This document shows positions 56,921 to 64,000 of a stretch of 64,000 bases of DNA, in pieces (positions within the stretch are counted from its first letter, which is position 1; every line of letters starts with the position of its first letter). The notes under the pieces were generated by a model that made no database searches, was not told where the DNA came from, and was given only the letters and a program-made list of their open reading frames with translations. The stretch is from SAR116 cluster bacterium AG-337-N21. GTDB taxonomy: Bacteria; Pseudomonadota; Alphaproteobacteria; Puniceispirillales; Marisalimonadaceae. The position numbers were made by a program, and so were the translations under genes. The stretch lies in assembly GCA_003282145.1 (NCBI GenBank), contig QBZZ01000009.1, forward strand, positions 1 through 64,000, given 5' to 3'.

Positions 56921-58018
56921 ATGGGATTCAAATGTGGAATTATTGGTTTGCCAAATGTTGGAAAATCAACTTTATTTAATGCTCTTACGGAGACAGCAAC
57001 AGCTGAAGCTGCAAATTATCCTTTTTGTACTATTGAACCTAATACTGGTATTGTAGCAGTTCCTGATAGTAGATTAAAATTACTATCTGAATTGGCTCAA
57101 TCTAAGAAGATAATCCCTGCACAAATGCAATTTGTGGATATAGCTGGACTTGTAAGTGGGGCTAGTAAGGGTGAAGGTTTAGGGAATAAATTTTTATCTC
57201 ACATAAGAGAAGTCGATGCTTTAGTTCACGTATTAAGATGCTTTGAAGATGCAAATATTACACATGTTGCAAACAGTATAGATCCTCTTAGAGATGCTGA
57301 GATTATTGAAACAGAATTAATGTTAGCTGACTTAGAAAGTCTTGATCGCCAAATTCAAAATTTATCTAAGAAAGCTAAATCTAATGATGTTGATGCAAAA
57401 AATGACCTGCTTCTAATGAAGGAATTATCAGTTTTTTTATCGGATGGTAAACCAATAAGATTAGCTGATTTAACTCTTGATAAAATAAAAAGAATTAAAA
57501 ATTTTAATTTATTAACATCAAAACCAGTTTTATATGCTTGCAATGTAAATGAAAATGATGCCGCCAAAGGAAATAACTTCACAAAAACTATCTTTGACAA
57601 AGCTGATTTTGAAAATTGTGACGCAGTCATAATATCAGGGTCAATAGAGGCTGAAATAGCTATATTAGATGATAAAGAGAAAAATGAATTTCTTAAAGAT
57701 TTAAATTTAAAAGAATCTGGTCTGTCCAGACTTATTAAAACTGGTTTTAGATTACTAGATCTAATAACTTTTTTTACAATCGGTCCAAAGGAGTCTAGAG
57801 CCTGGACTTTAAAGAATAATTCCACCGCACCAGAGGCAGCCGGTATAATACATACAGATTTTCAAAAAGGATTTATTAGGGCTGAAACAATATCATGTGA
57901 CGATTATTTAAATTTTAAAAGTGATCAGGCTGCAAAGGATGCAGGACGAATGAGGGTTGAAGGGGCAGATTATGTTGTAAAAGATGGAGATGTTTTTCAT
58001 TTTAGATTTAATGTTTAA
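56921..58018 (+). CDS. ychF: Redox-regulated ATPase YchF
   Basis: Obg-family P-loop protein that prefers ATP, with roles in translation and oxidative stress. Walker A GLPNVGKST is at 9-17, the DIAGLVSGASKGEGLGN switch region near 70-86, a coiled-coil insert follows, and the C-terminal TGS domain ends with DAGRMRVEGADYVVKDGDV. 365 aa, normal. It follows pth by 22 bases. Confidence 0.97.
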   Translation: MGFKCGIIGLPNVGKSTLFNALTETATAEAANYPFCTIEPNTGIVAVPDSRLKLLSELAQSKKIIPAQMQFVDIAGLVSGASKGEGLGNKFLSHIREVDALVHVLRCFEDANITHVANSIDPLRDAEIIETELMLADLESLDRQIQNLSKKAKSNDVDAKNDLLLMKELSVFLSDGKPIRLADLTLDKIKRIKNFNLLTSKPVLYACNVNENDAAKGNNFTKTIFDKADFENCDAVIISGSIEAEIAILDDKEKNEFLKDLNLKESGLSRLIKTGFRLLDLITFFTIGPKESRAWTLKNNSTAPEAAGIIHTDFQKGFIRAETISCDDYLNFKSDQAAKDAGRMRVEGADYVVKDGDVFHFRFNV

Positions 58019-58031
58019 TAGGAGTTGAACA

Positions 58032-58694
58032 ATGGGCGAGTTTTTAGAACTTAAAGCAAAAGATAATAATATTCTTTCAGCATATATTTCTCAGCCTTCA
58101 GAAAAGCCAATAGCAGGACTTGTGATATTGCAAGAAATATTTGGGGTTAATAACCACATTAAAGAAGTAACAGATTTATACGCAAGTAAAGGTTATCTTT
58201 CAATAGCTCCTGCATTATTTGATAGAATAGAAAATAATATTGAACTTGAATATAATGAAAATGGTATAAATAAGGGAAGAAAATTAAAAGAATTATGTGA
58301 TAAAAATGTTCTTAAGGATATTGACGCTGCTATTTCGGTTGTGTCTTCTGCAGGTAAAGTTGGTATAATAGGTTATTGTTGGGGTGGGTCTCTTTCTTGG
58401 AGAATGGCTTGCCAATCAAATAATTTGTCGGCATCTGTATGCTATTATGGTGGTGACATTCCTAAACTTAAAAACCTTGAACCTAAATGCAGTGTTTTGA
58501 CGCATTTTGGTGAATTAGACCAAAGCATACCAATAGAAAGAGTTGAAGCTTTTAAGTCAGATAAACCAGAAGTTATCACATACACGTATCCAGCAGACCA
58601 TGGATTTAACTGTGACCATAGGAAGCAATATTGTCAAACTAGTACTAAAGTAGCTTTAGATAGAACATTAAATTTTTTAAAAATTAATTTATAA
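58032..58694 (+). CDS. Dienelactone hydrolase family protein
   Basis: Alpha/beta hydrolase of the DLH family. The nucleophile C116 in IGYCWGG, D163 in FGELDQSIP and H190 in PADHGFNCDH form the expected Cys-Asp-His triad. At 220 aa, typical. AGGAG Shine-Dalgarno before ATG. Substrate unknown; membership of a chlorocatechol pathway is unlikely because no such genes surround it. Convergent with petC with four bases between. Confidence 0.9.
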   Translation: MGEFLELKAKDNNILSAYISQPSEKPIAGLVILQEIFGVNNHIKEVTDLYASKGYLSIAPALFDRIENNIELEYNENGINKGRKLKELCDKNVLKDIDAAISVVSSAGKVGIIGYCWGGSLSWRMACQSNNLSASVCYYGGDIPKLKNLEPKCSVLTHFGELDQSIPIERVEAFKSDKPEVITYTYPADHGFNCDHRKQYCQTSTKVALDRTLNFLKINL

Positions 58695-58698
58695 AAAT

Positions 58699-59493
58699 TT
58701 ATCTGTTTTTTATGGGAGCCCAAATTTGCTTCATTGCTAAATAAGATAAGACGGTAAGCACTAGTAAAAATAAAATCACTGAAATGCCTAGTCTTTTTCT
58801 GTCTTCCATCTCAGGTTCTGATGCCCATGCTAAAAAGGTTGTTACATCCCTAGCCATTTGATCTGGTGTCGCTTTAGTTCCGTCAGCATATTCAACGCCG
58901 TCTTCATATAAGGGTTGTGGCATACCTATAAGTTTTCCAGAATAATATTTATTGTAATACATTCCATCTGGAACTTTTTGTTCAGCAGGAGCGTCAACAT
59001 AACCAGTTAATAAAGCGTGTAAATAGTTAGCACCGTCTGATCTAGCCTTAACTATCAATGATAAGTCTGGCGGGTAAGCTCCTCCATTAGCCACACGCGC
59101 AGCTTGCTCATTGGGATATGGAGAAACAAATTTATCACTTGGTCTAGCTTCTCTTTCAATTACCTCTCCGTCATCGTTGAGAGTATTGACACTATTTTCA
59201 GAGGCAAAAGCCTTAATTTCGTTATCATTATAGCCAATAGCTTTTAAATTTCTGTAAGCTAAAAGTCTCATACCATGACAACCTGCACAAACTTCTTTAT
59301 ATACTTGAAGGCCTCTTTGCTGAGACGCACGGTCAAAAGTTCCTGTGATACCTGAAAAAGACCAATCGAGCTTAGGATAAGTTATTTTCTCTCCAGCAGC
59401 AATACATACTTGAGAAGAAAAAAATAAATATAAAATAGTACAAGATTGAATTATAAACCTTTTATTTTTAAACCAATAAGGTTTAGCGTTCAT
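58699..59493 (-). CDS. petC: Cytochrome c1 (bc1 complex)
   Basis: Haem c subunit of the cytochrome bc1 complex, moving electrons from the Rieske protein to cytochrome c. Signal peptide (1-33) is followed by the haem-binding CAGCH (C69, C72, H73), a methionine-ligand region GKLIGMPQPLYEDGVEY, and a C-terminal membrane anchor (ISVILFLLVLTVLSYLAM). 264 aa, normal. It is the last gene of petABC, abutting petB. In this genome it is separate from cytochrome b. Confidence 0.96.
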   Translation of the reverse strand: MNAKPYWFKNKRFIIQSCTILYLFFSSQVCIAAGEKITYPKLDWSFSGITGTFDRASQQRGLQVYKEVCAGCHGMRLLAYRNLKAIGYNDNEIKAFASENSVNTLNDDGEVIEREARPSDKFVSPYPNEQAARVANGGAYPPDLSLIVKARSDGANYLHALLTGYVDAPAEQKVPDGMYYNKYYSGKLIGMPQPLYEDGVEYADGTKATPDQMARDVTTFLAWASEPEMEDRKRLGISVILFLLVLTVLSYLAMKQIWAPIKNR

Positions 59494-60744
59494 CTATTTT
59501 TTCTCCCTAAATGCAAAAGCTGAAGCTGGAGACGAACCGCTCAAAACTGGTTCGGATATTGATATTGGTAGAGGTTTTGTTTTTTCAATGTATGGTAATA
59601 ATGGGAATAAAATTAAAAAATGAAAGAAATAATAAGCGGTAGCTATCCTAGATAATATAACATAAATACCTTCTGCAGGCATTGCTCCTAAATATCCTAG
59701 TAAAACACAGTCGGCTAAAAGTATCCAAAAAAAGATCTTAAAAATTGGTCTAAACTGGGATGACCTTACAGAAGATCTGTCTAGCCAGGGGATTACAAAT
59801 AATACAGCGATAGAACCAAACATAAATAGAACTCCTCCTAATTTATCAGGAATTGCTCTAAGAATTGCATAAAAAGGCAGAAAGTACCATTCAGGTACAA
59901 TGTGAGCAGGCGTTACCATCGGGTTAGCTTCAATGTAATTATCAGGATGCCCCATAAAATTTGGAAAAAAGAAAACAGCCGCCGCGAATATCGTTAAAAA
60001 AACACCTAGTCCAAATAGATCTTTAATAGTGTAATAAGGATTAAATGGCAGTGTGTCTTGGGTACCTTTCACATCAATTCCGATAGGATTATTCGACCCA
60101 AATCTATGCAACGCAACAAGGTGAAGTATTACAACGCCAACAATTACAAAAGGTAAAACGAAGTGAAGCGAAAAGAAGCGGTTAAGGGTTGAATTGTCAA
60201 CTGAAAATCCTCCCCACAACCATGTTACTATACTTTCACCAACTAGTGGGATGGCTGAAAATAAATTGGTTATAACTGTAGCACCCCAAAAACTCATTTG
60301 TCCCCAAGGTAAAACGTAACCCATAAATGCTGTAGCCATCATTAGCAAAAGAATTAGCACACCCAAAATCCATAAAAGTTCTCTAGGCGCTTTGTAAGAT
60401 CCGTAATAAAGTCCACGAAAAATGTGTATGTAAACAACTATAAAAAAGAAGCTTGCGCCATTCATATGTATATATCTAATAAGCCATCCATGATTAACAT
60501 CTCTCATTATTCTTTCAACAGAATCAAATGCATAATCCACGTGAGCTGTATAGTTCATAGATAAAACAATCCCAGTTATAATCATTGTTACCAATGCAAT
60601 ACCTGCCAAAGATCCAAAGTTCCAAAAATAATTTAGGTTTTTGGGGGTTGGATAATGGTTTAACTCGTGATCCATAAAAGAAAATATAGGTAACCTATGG
60701 TCAATCCATTTAACTACTGGGTTTTTAAACTTAGCCTTCGACAT
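59494..60744 (-). CDS. petB: Cytochrome b (bc1 complex)
   Basis: Integral subunit with both b haems and the quinol/quinone sites. Multiple transmembrane helices include the paired histidines region [20 protein letters not shown] and later [20 protein letters not shown]. The Qo-site PEWY ([16 protein letters not shown]) is intact. 416 aa, full length. GGAG precedes its ATG and it lies 24 bases after petA. Confidence 0.97.
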   Translation of the reverse strand: MSKAKFKNPVVKWIDHRLPIFSFMDHELNHYPTPKNLNYFWNFGSLAGIALVTMIITGIVLSMNYTAHVDYAFDSVERIMRDVNHGWLIRYIHMNGASFFFIVVYIHIFRGLYYGSYKAPRELLWILGVLILLLMMATAFMGYVLPWGQMSFWGATVITNLFSAIPLVGESIVTWLWGGFSVDNSTLNRFFSLHFVLPFVIVGVVILHLVALHRFGSNNPIGIDVKGTQDTLPFNPYYTIKDLFGLGVFLTIFAAAVFFFPNFMGHPDNYIEANPMVTPAHIVPEWYFLPFYAILRAIPDKLGGVLFMFGSIAVLFVIPWLDRSSVRSSQFRPIFKIFFWILLADCVLLGYLGAMPAEGIYVILSRIATAYYFFHFLILFPLLPYIEKTKPLPISISEPVLSGSSPASAFAFREKK

Positions 60745-60768
60745 TTATTACTCCTGATAACAAAAATA

Positions 60769-61323
60769 TTAACCAATTTTAATTAAAGTATCTGATAAGA
60801 ATTCATATGAAGGTACCGCCAAGTTTGTTGGAGCAGGACCTTTTCTAATTCTACCAGAATGGTCATAGTGCGAACCATGACAAGGACAAAACCAACCCCC
60901 ATATTGACCTTTGACATCTCCTGATTTTTGACCTAGTGGAACACAACCTAAGTGGGTGCATACCCCAACTAGAACTATGTATTTCTCATTTGAAACTCGA
61001 TCAGAGTCTTTTTCTGGATCTCTCATATCATCCATAGATGCTTCCCTAGCATCTTTAATTTCCCCTGGGGTTCTATGACGTACAAAAACTGGTTTTCCCC
61101 TCCATTTAACTGTAATAGCTTGCCCTTCTTCTAAAGAAGATAAATCTATCTCGGTTGACGCAAGAGCCAATGTGTCGGCAGCGGGGTTCATTTGATCTAT
61201 TAAAGGCCAGACGAATGAAGCGGCACCTATCCCAGCCATAGCATAAGTAGAAACAAGAAGAAAATCCCTTTTACTTTCATCATTTTTTTTATTTGGTTTT
61301 TTAGACATATAACTCTCTGACAT
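60769..61323 (-). CDS. petA: Rieske iron-sulfur protein (bc1 complex)
   Basis: [2Fe-2S] subunit of the bc1 complex. Ligands: C122 and H124 (VCTHLGC), C146 and H149 (CPCHGSHYD); disulfide partners C127 and C148. An N-terminal transmembrane signal follows KRDFL (18-22), a Tat-type motif in which the first twin arginine is replaced by lysine. 184 aa, normal. First of the petABC operon. Confidence 0.96.
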   Translation of the reverse strand: MSESYMSKKPNKKNDESKRDFLLVSTYAMAGIGAASFVWPLIDQMNPAADTLALASTEIDLSSLEEGQAITVKWRGKPVFVRHRTPGEIKDAREASMDDMRDPEKDSDRVSNEKYIVLVGVCTHLGCVPLGQKSGDVKGQYGGWFCPCHGSHYDHSGRIRKGPAPTNLAVPSYEFLSDTLIKIG

Positions 61324-61442
61324 TAATGGTATTTATATAAACATTCTTTTAAAAAATTTCTAGTGTTTTTCTTTATGAAAAATAATTTTTTTAACTAAAT
61401 TTTCTCTGATGAAAAATTTGAACATTAATTATTTGTATATAT

Positions 61443-62354
61443 CTAAGTCCAAGAGACTTTTGGAGGCAAACTCATTAAAACTGCTTCTGTGTTTCCCCCA
61501 GTTCTTAATCCAAAAATTGTACCTCTGTCATATAAAAGATTAAACTCTACATACCTACCTCTTTTTATTAATTGCGCATCCCTTTCTTTTTTACTAAATT
61601 TCTTTTCAAGTTTATTTTTTATTATTTTTGAATAAGAAGATAGAAATGTTTTGCCAACATCTTTAACAAATGAAAAATCATTTTCCCAATTATCATTATA
61701 AAGATAATCAAAAAAAATACCCCCAACACCCCTAGCCTCTTCTCTATGCGGTAAAAAGAAATACTCATCACACCAGTTTTTAAATTTTGGATAATATGAG
61801 TTATCATATCTGTCACAACTAATTTTTAAATCTTGATGGAATAATTTAGTAACTTCAAAATCCTCAAAAGTTGGAGTTAAATCTCCACCTCCACCAAACC
61901 AAATCTTTTTTTTATCACCTTCACCAGTAACTAATAGTCTGGTATTCATGTGTGCTGCTGGAATATGCGGGTTACACATATGTGAAACGACTGAAATGCC
62001 CGAAGCCCAAAAAGTCCCATTTTCTTCTGCACCTGGAATTTGCCCTCTAAACTCCTTAGAAAAATTCCCATAAACTGTTGAAATATTTACACCAACTTTT
62101 TCAAAAATTTTACCTTTCATAATCGAAATTATTCCACCACCTCCACCATCTCTTTGCCATTTTTTTTGAACAAAATTTATTTTTGTATTTTTATTTAATT
62201 GACTATTTTCAATTTCTTCAAAAGATTTACAAATTTCATTACGAAGTTTGGCAAACCAAATGCTTGCCTTTTCTTTTTTATCTTCAAGTAAGTCTGAATT
62301 ATAAAGACATTTTTGTTCTTGTAATTTAGCTAACATATCTAGTTTAATTGTCAT
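61443..62354 (-). CDS. hemF: Oxygen-dependent coproporphyrinogen III oxidase
   Basis: Converts coproporphyrinogen III to protoporphyrinogen IX using O2, supplying haem for the bc1 complex encoded next door. Recognisable segments are GGGGGIISIMKGK, HMCNPHIPAAHMNTRLLVT and FGGGGDLTPTFE, with LRTGGNTEAVLMSLPPKVSW at the C terminus. 303 aa, normal. Dependence on O2 fits an aerobic organism. Its start overlaps the end of the CCA/poly(A) nucleotidyltransferase gene by 11 bases; 119 bases separate it from petA. Confidence 0.96.
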   Translation of the reverse strand: MTIKLDMLAKLQEQKCLYNSDLLEDKKEKASIWFAKLRNEICKSFEEIENSQLNKNTKINFVQKKWQRDGGGGGIISIMKGKIFEKVGVNISTVYGNFSKEFRGQIPGAEENGTFWASGISVVSHMCNPHIPAAHMNTRLLVTGEGDKKKIWFGGGGDLTPTFEDFEVTKLFHQDLKISCDRYDNSYYPKFKNWCDEYFFLPHREEARGVGGIFFDYLYNDNWENDFSFVKDVGKTFLSSYSKIIKNKLEKKFSKKERDAQLIKRGRYVEFNLLYDRGTIFGLRTGGNTEAVLMSLPPKVSWT

Positions 62355-63672
62355 ATCTAATTTCTTTAACTAAGTAACTCTCTAAAAAAGTTAAAATATT
62401 TTCAGGCGAACTGTTAAAATCGTTATTAACCCAAAAATCTTCAGCTTTAAATATTAAATCATCAATGTTCTTGAAGTAAGTTTTATCTTGTAAATTTTGT
62501 ATCTTTTTCCTTGTTAAAGTCAATGTTGGCCATTTCAAGTTAAATAAATCAATTAGTTTAATAATTTCAATAGGAAATACATGTAGTAGTCCAAATTTAT
62601 ACCAATTGAATGGTATCTTGTCTTTTATAAAAAAACCTTTATTGACCTTATTAATTTTACATCTATATTTCCAAATAAGTTTTAATACACATAATTGTAT
62701 TTGCTTTGATGTAAAATTTTCCATAGTATTTTGATTTACTATAAGTTCGTTGTTTTTCAATTGTTTGATAAAATTAAGAAATTTAATTTTTCTTTTGTTT
62801 AATTCAAACCGTTTAATAATTTTGTCAAAATTTTCTAAATTATATAAGTGCGGCATAACTATAGATATTAAATCAAGCTTTTCACTGTTTATAATATTCA
62901 ATCCATATGTTTTGATGTAACTCACTATCTTGAAATCTTTCGTTTTAAAACCCGTATGCTTATTTATTTTGTTACTTTTATTAATTTTCTTAAGAATGTA
63001 TTTATCTAATTCAAATGTAACTAACATAGACAAACATAGTTCAAAATTTGTAACCATAAGAATTTTATATAACTCATTTCTAATTCGCATGTTGCTTAAT
63101 ATTGAAATCTTATTAGCTTTTTTTATAATTTTTTCTTTTAGATTTTGATCAATATCAAAAACAGGAAATGTTCCACAAAAACGGCAAAATCTTAAAATTC
63201 TTAAATGGTCTTCTTCTATTCTGTTAACTGGATCCCCAATGAATCTTAATTTTTTATCAATTATATCTTTATATCCACCAAATGGGTCAATTAAGTTTCC
63301 TTTTTCGTCTAAGTATAAGGCATTAATTGTAAAATCTCTTCTTTTTGCGTCTTCATATAAAGTATTAGTAAAGTCAACAAGCGCACTCCTTCCAAAACTT
63401 ATCAAATCTTTTCTAAAGCTTGTAATATGATATTCTTTATTATTTAAAATAATTGAAATTGTCTTATAATCTATATTTGCAGAATTAATCTTAATATTTT
63501 TTTTATTAATATTTTCTAAGAATAGACTAATATCAACATTTATTACAAAATCTATATCATAAATTTCCTGGTTGATAAGATAATCTCTTATCGCTCCACC
63601 AACAATCCAAGCTTTAGCATTGGCACTTTTAACAATATTAAATATAATTTTAATATTTTTATCTTCATTCAT
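62344..63672 (-). CDS. CCA-adding/poly(A) polymerase-family nucleotidyltransferase
   Basis: Class II nucleotidyltransferase. The catalytic head WIVGGAIRDYLINQEIYDID (residues 18-37, including the DxD) is followed by RRDFTINALYLDEKGNLIDPFGG and RIEEDHLRILRFCRF. 442 aa is in range for alphaproteobacterial CCA tRNA nucleotidyltransferases, although the C-terminal half is divergent and very AT-rich. CCA addition versus poly(A) addition is not separable by eye; since the tRNA in this window encodes its CCA, repair may be the main role. Confidence 0.9.
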   Translation of the reverse strand: MNEDKNIKIIFNIVKSANAKAWIVGGAIRDYLINQEIYDIDFVINVDISLFLENINKKNIKINSANIDYKTISIILNNKEYHITSFRKDLISFGRSALVDFTNTLYEDAKRRDFTINALYLDEKGNLIDPFGGYKDIIDKKLRFIGDPVNRIEEDHLRILRFCRFCGTFPVFDIDQNLKEKIIKKANKISILSNMRIRNELYKILMVTNFELCLSMLVTFELDKYILKKINKSNKINKHTGFKTKDFKIVSYIKTYGLNIINSEKLDLISIVMPHLYNLENFDKIIKRFELNKRKIKFLNFIKQLKNNELIVNQNTMENFTSKQIQLCVLKLIWKYRCKINKVNKGFFIKDKIPFNWYKFGLLHVFPIEIIKLIDLFNLKWPTLTLTRKKIQNLQDKTYFKNIDDLIFKAEDFWVNNDFNSSPENILTFLESYLVKEIRYDN

Positions 63673-63717
63673 AAGATTTTTTAAATCTTTATAAATAATC
63701 TAACAGCCTTTTATTTT

Positions 63718-63972
63718 CTATTTAGAAAAGTTACCATCTTTAACTTTTCCATCTATGATTGATGGGGGATTATACGAATAACTTGGACTGAAAGCATTTC
63801 CTTCCAAATATAAAAAGGAAAATAAAATAAACATACAAAATCCTATAATACTTACTAAAGTTGAAAAAAATATTCTGTTATTTTTTGTAAGTTTTTTTAA
63901 AATATAATTAGTTAAGAAAAAAAGAGCTATTGAAAAAAGTATAGCTAAAAAAATAATTAAATATCGTCGCAT
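63718..63972 (-). CDS. Small membrane protein (DUF6111-like)
   Basis: An 84-residue protein with two transmembrane segments (about 5-26 and 35-58) and a short C-terminal tail, YSYNPPSIIDGKVKDGNFSK. The tail resembles the YxPPxxxDGKxxPGxF-type end of the alphaproteobacterial DUF6111 family, which is commonly encoded next to the CCA tRNA nucleotidyltransferase gene, as here. Function unknown. Confidence 0.75.
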   Translation of the reverse strand: MRRYLIIFLAILFSIALFFLTNYILKKLTKNNRIFFSTLVSIIGFCMFILFSFLYLEGNAFSPSYSYNPPSIIDGKVKDGNFSK

Positions 63973-64000
63973 GGCGGAAACTCCCTCAAACCTAATCCTG

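Noticed and set aside
1-64000. CRISPR arrays, insertion sequences, prophage genes
   Set aside because: No regularly spaced repeats, transposase, integrase or phage structural genes were seen on either strand.

Overview
The window is a gene-dense, AT-rich (about 30% GC by eye) stretch of an alphaproteobacterial chromosome. The evidence is gene order typical of the class: ruvC-ruvA-ruvB-ybgC-tolQRAB, zapA-6S RNA-fau, yqeY/dnaG/rpoD/tRNA next to carA-carB-greA, uvrC-pgsA-moaD-moaE, prs-rplY-pth-ychF, and petABC-hemF. Intergenic gaps are very short. The longest stretch without a called gene is about 230 bp (31418-31650), no stretch exceeds 300 bp, and several convergent gene pairs overlap at their 3' ends. 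I see no insertion sequence, prophage, CRISPR array or integrase. This fits a streamlined, aerobic, free-living (perhaps pelagic) alphaproteobacterium; the lineage cannot be fixed from this window alone.

Layout: 66-9297 (minus) holds cell-envelope (Tol), recombination (Ruv), YebC, YmdB, folate, 6S RNA and ZapA genes. 9459-14697 (plus) holds class I aldolase, EF-P, a degenerate SuhB-like protein, a MotA-like/MotB-like stator pair and ribosomal protein bL31. 14694-19609 (minus) holds GlyQS, a small zinc-ribbon membrane protein, an S49 protease and a TrmN6-like methyltransferase. 19696-22903 (plus) holds polyprenyl diphosphate synthase, a degenerate S24-type regulator, an RNA m5U methyltransferase and a ribbon-helix-helix protein. 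22900-26932 (minus) is a three-gene sugar-acid catabolic module. 27024-31417 (minus) holds tRNA-Ile2, RpoD, DnaG and YqeY.

31651-36638 (plus) holds carAB and greA. 36625-41802 holds an Lrp regulator divergent from an ELM1-like gene, then an aspartate aminotransferase-MsrP-SelO cluster. 41937-47330 (plus) holds uvrB, uvrC, pgsA, moaD and moaE. 47338-50443 holds a branched-chain aminotransferase and an OmpR/EnvZ-type two-component system. 50444-52747 (minus) holds a TetR/COQ9-like protein, ProC, YbjN and UbiK. 52835-58694 (plus) holds lgt, pgeF, prs, rplY, pth, ychF and a dienelactone hydrolase. 58699-63972 (minus) holds the cytochrome bc1 complex, hemF, a CCA/poly(A) nucleotidyltransferase and a small membrane protein.

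Most genes are housekeeping and are confidently assigned. The parts that merit a second look are the SuhB-like protein lacking catalytic metal ligands, the conserved MotAB-like pair away from flagellar genes, the degenerate S24-like regulator, the sugar-acid module next to a tRNA, the SelO-MsrP linkage, a spaced inverted repeat between lrp and the ELM1 gene, and two very small ORFs (54469-54534 and 55596-55655). I found no convincing evidence of a wholly new multi-gene system.
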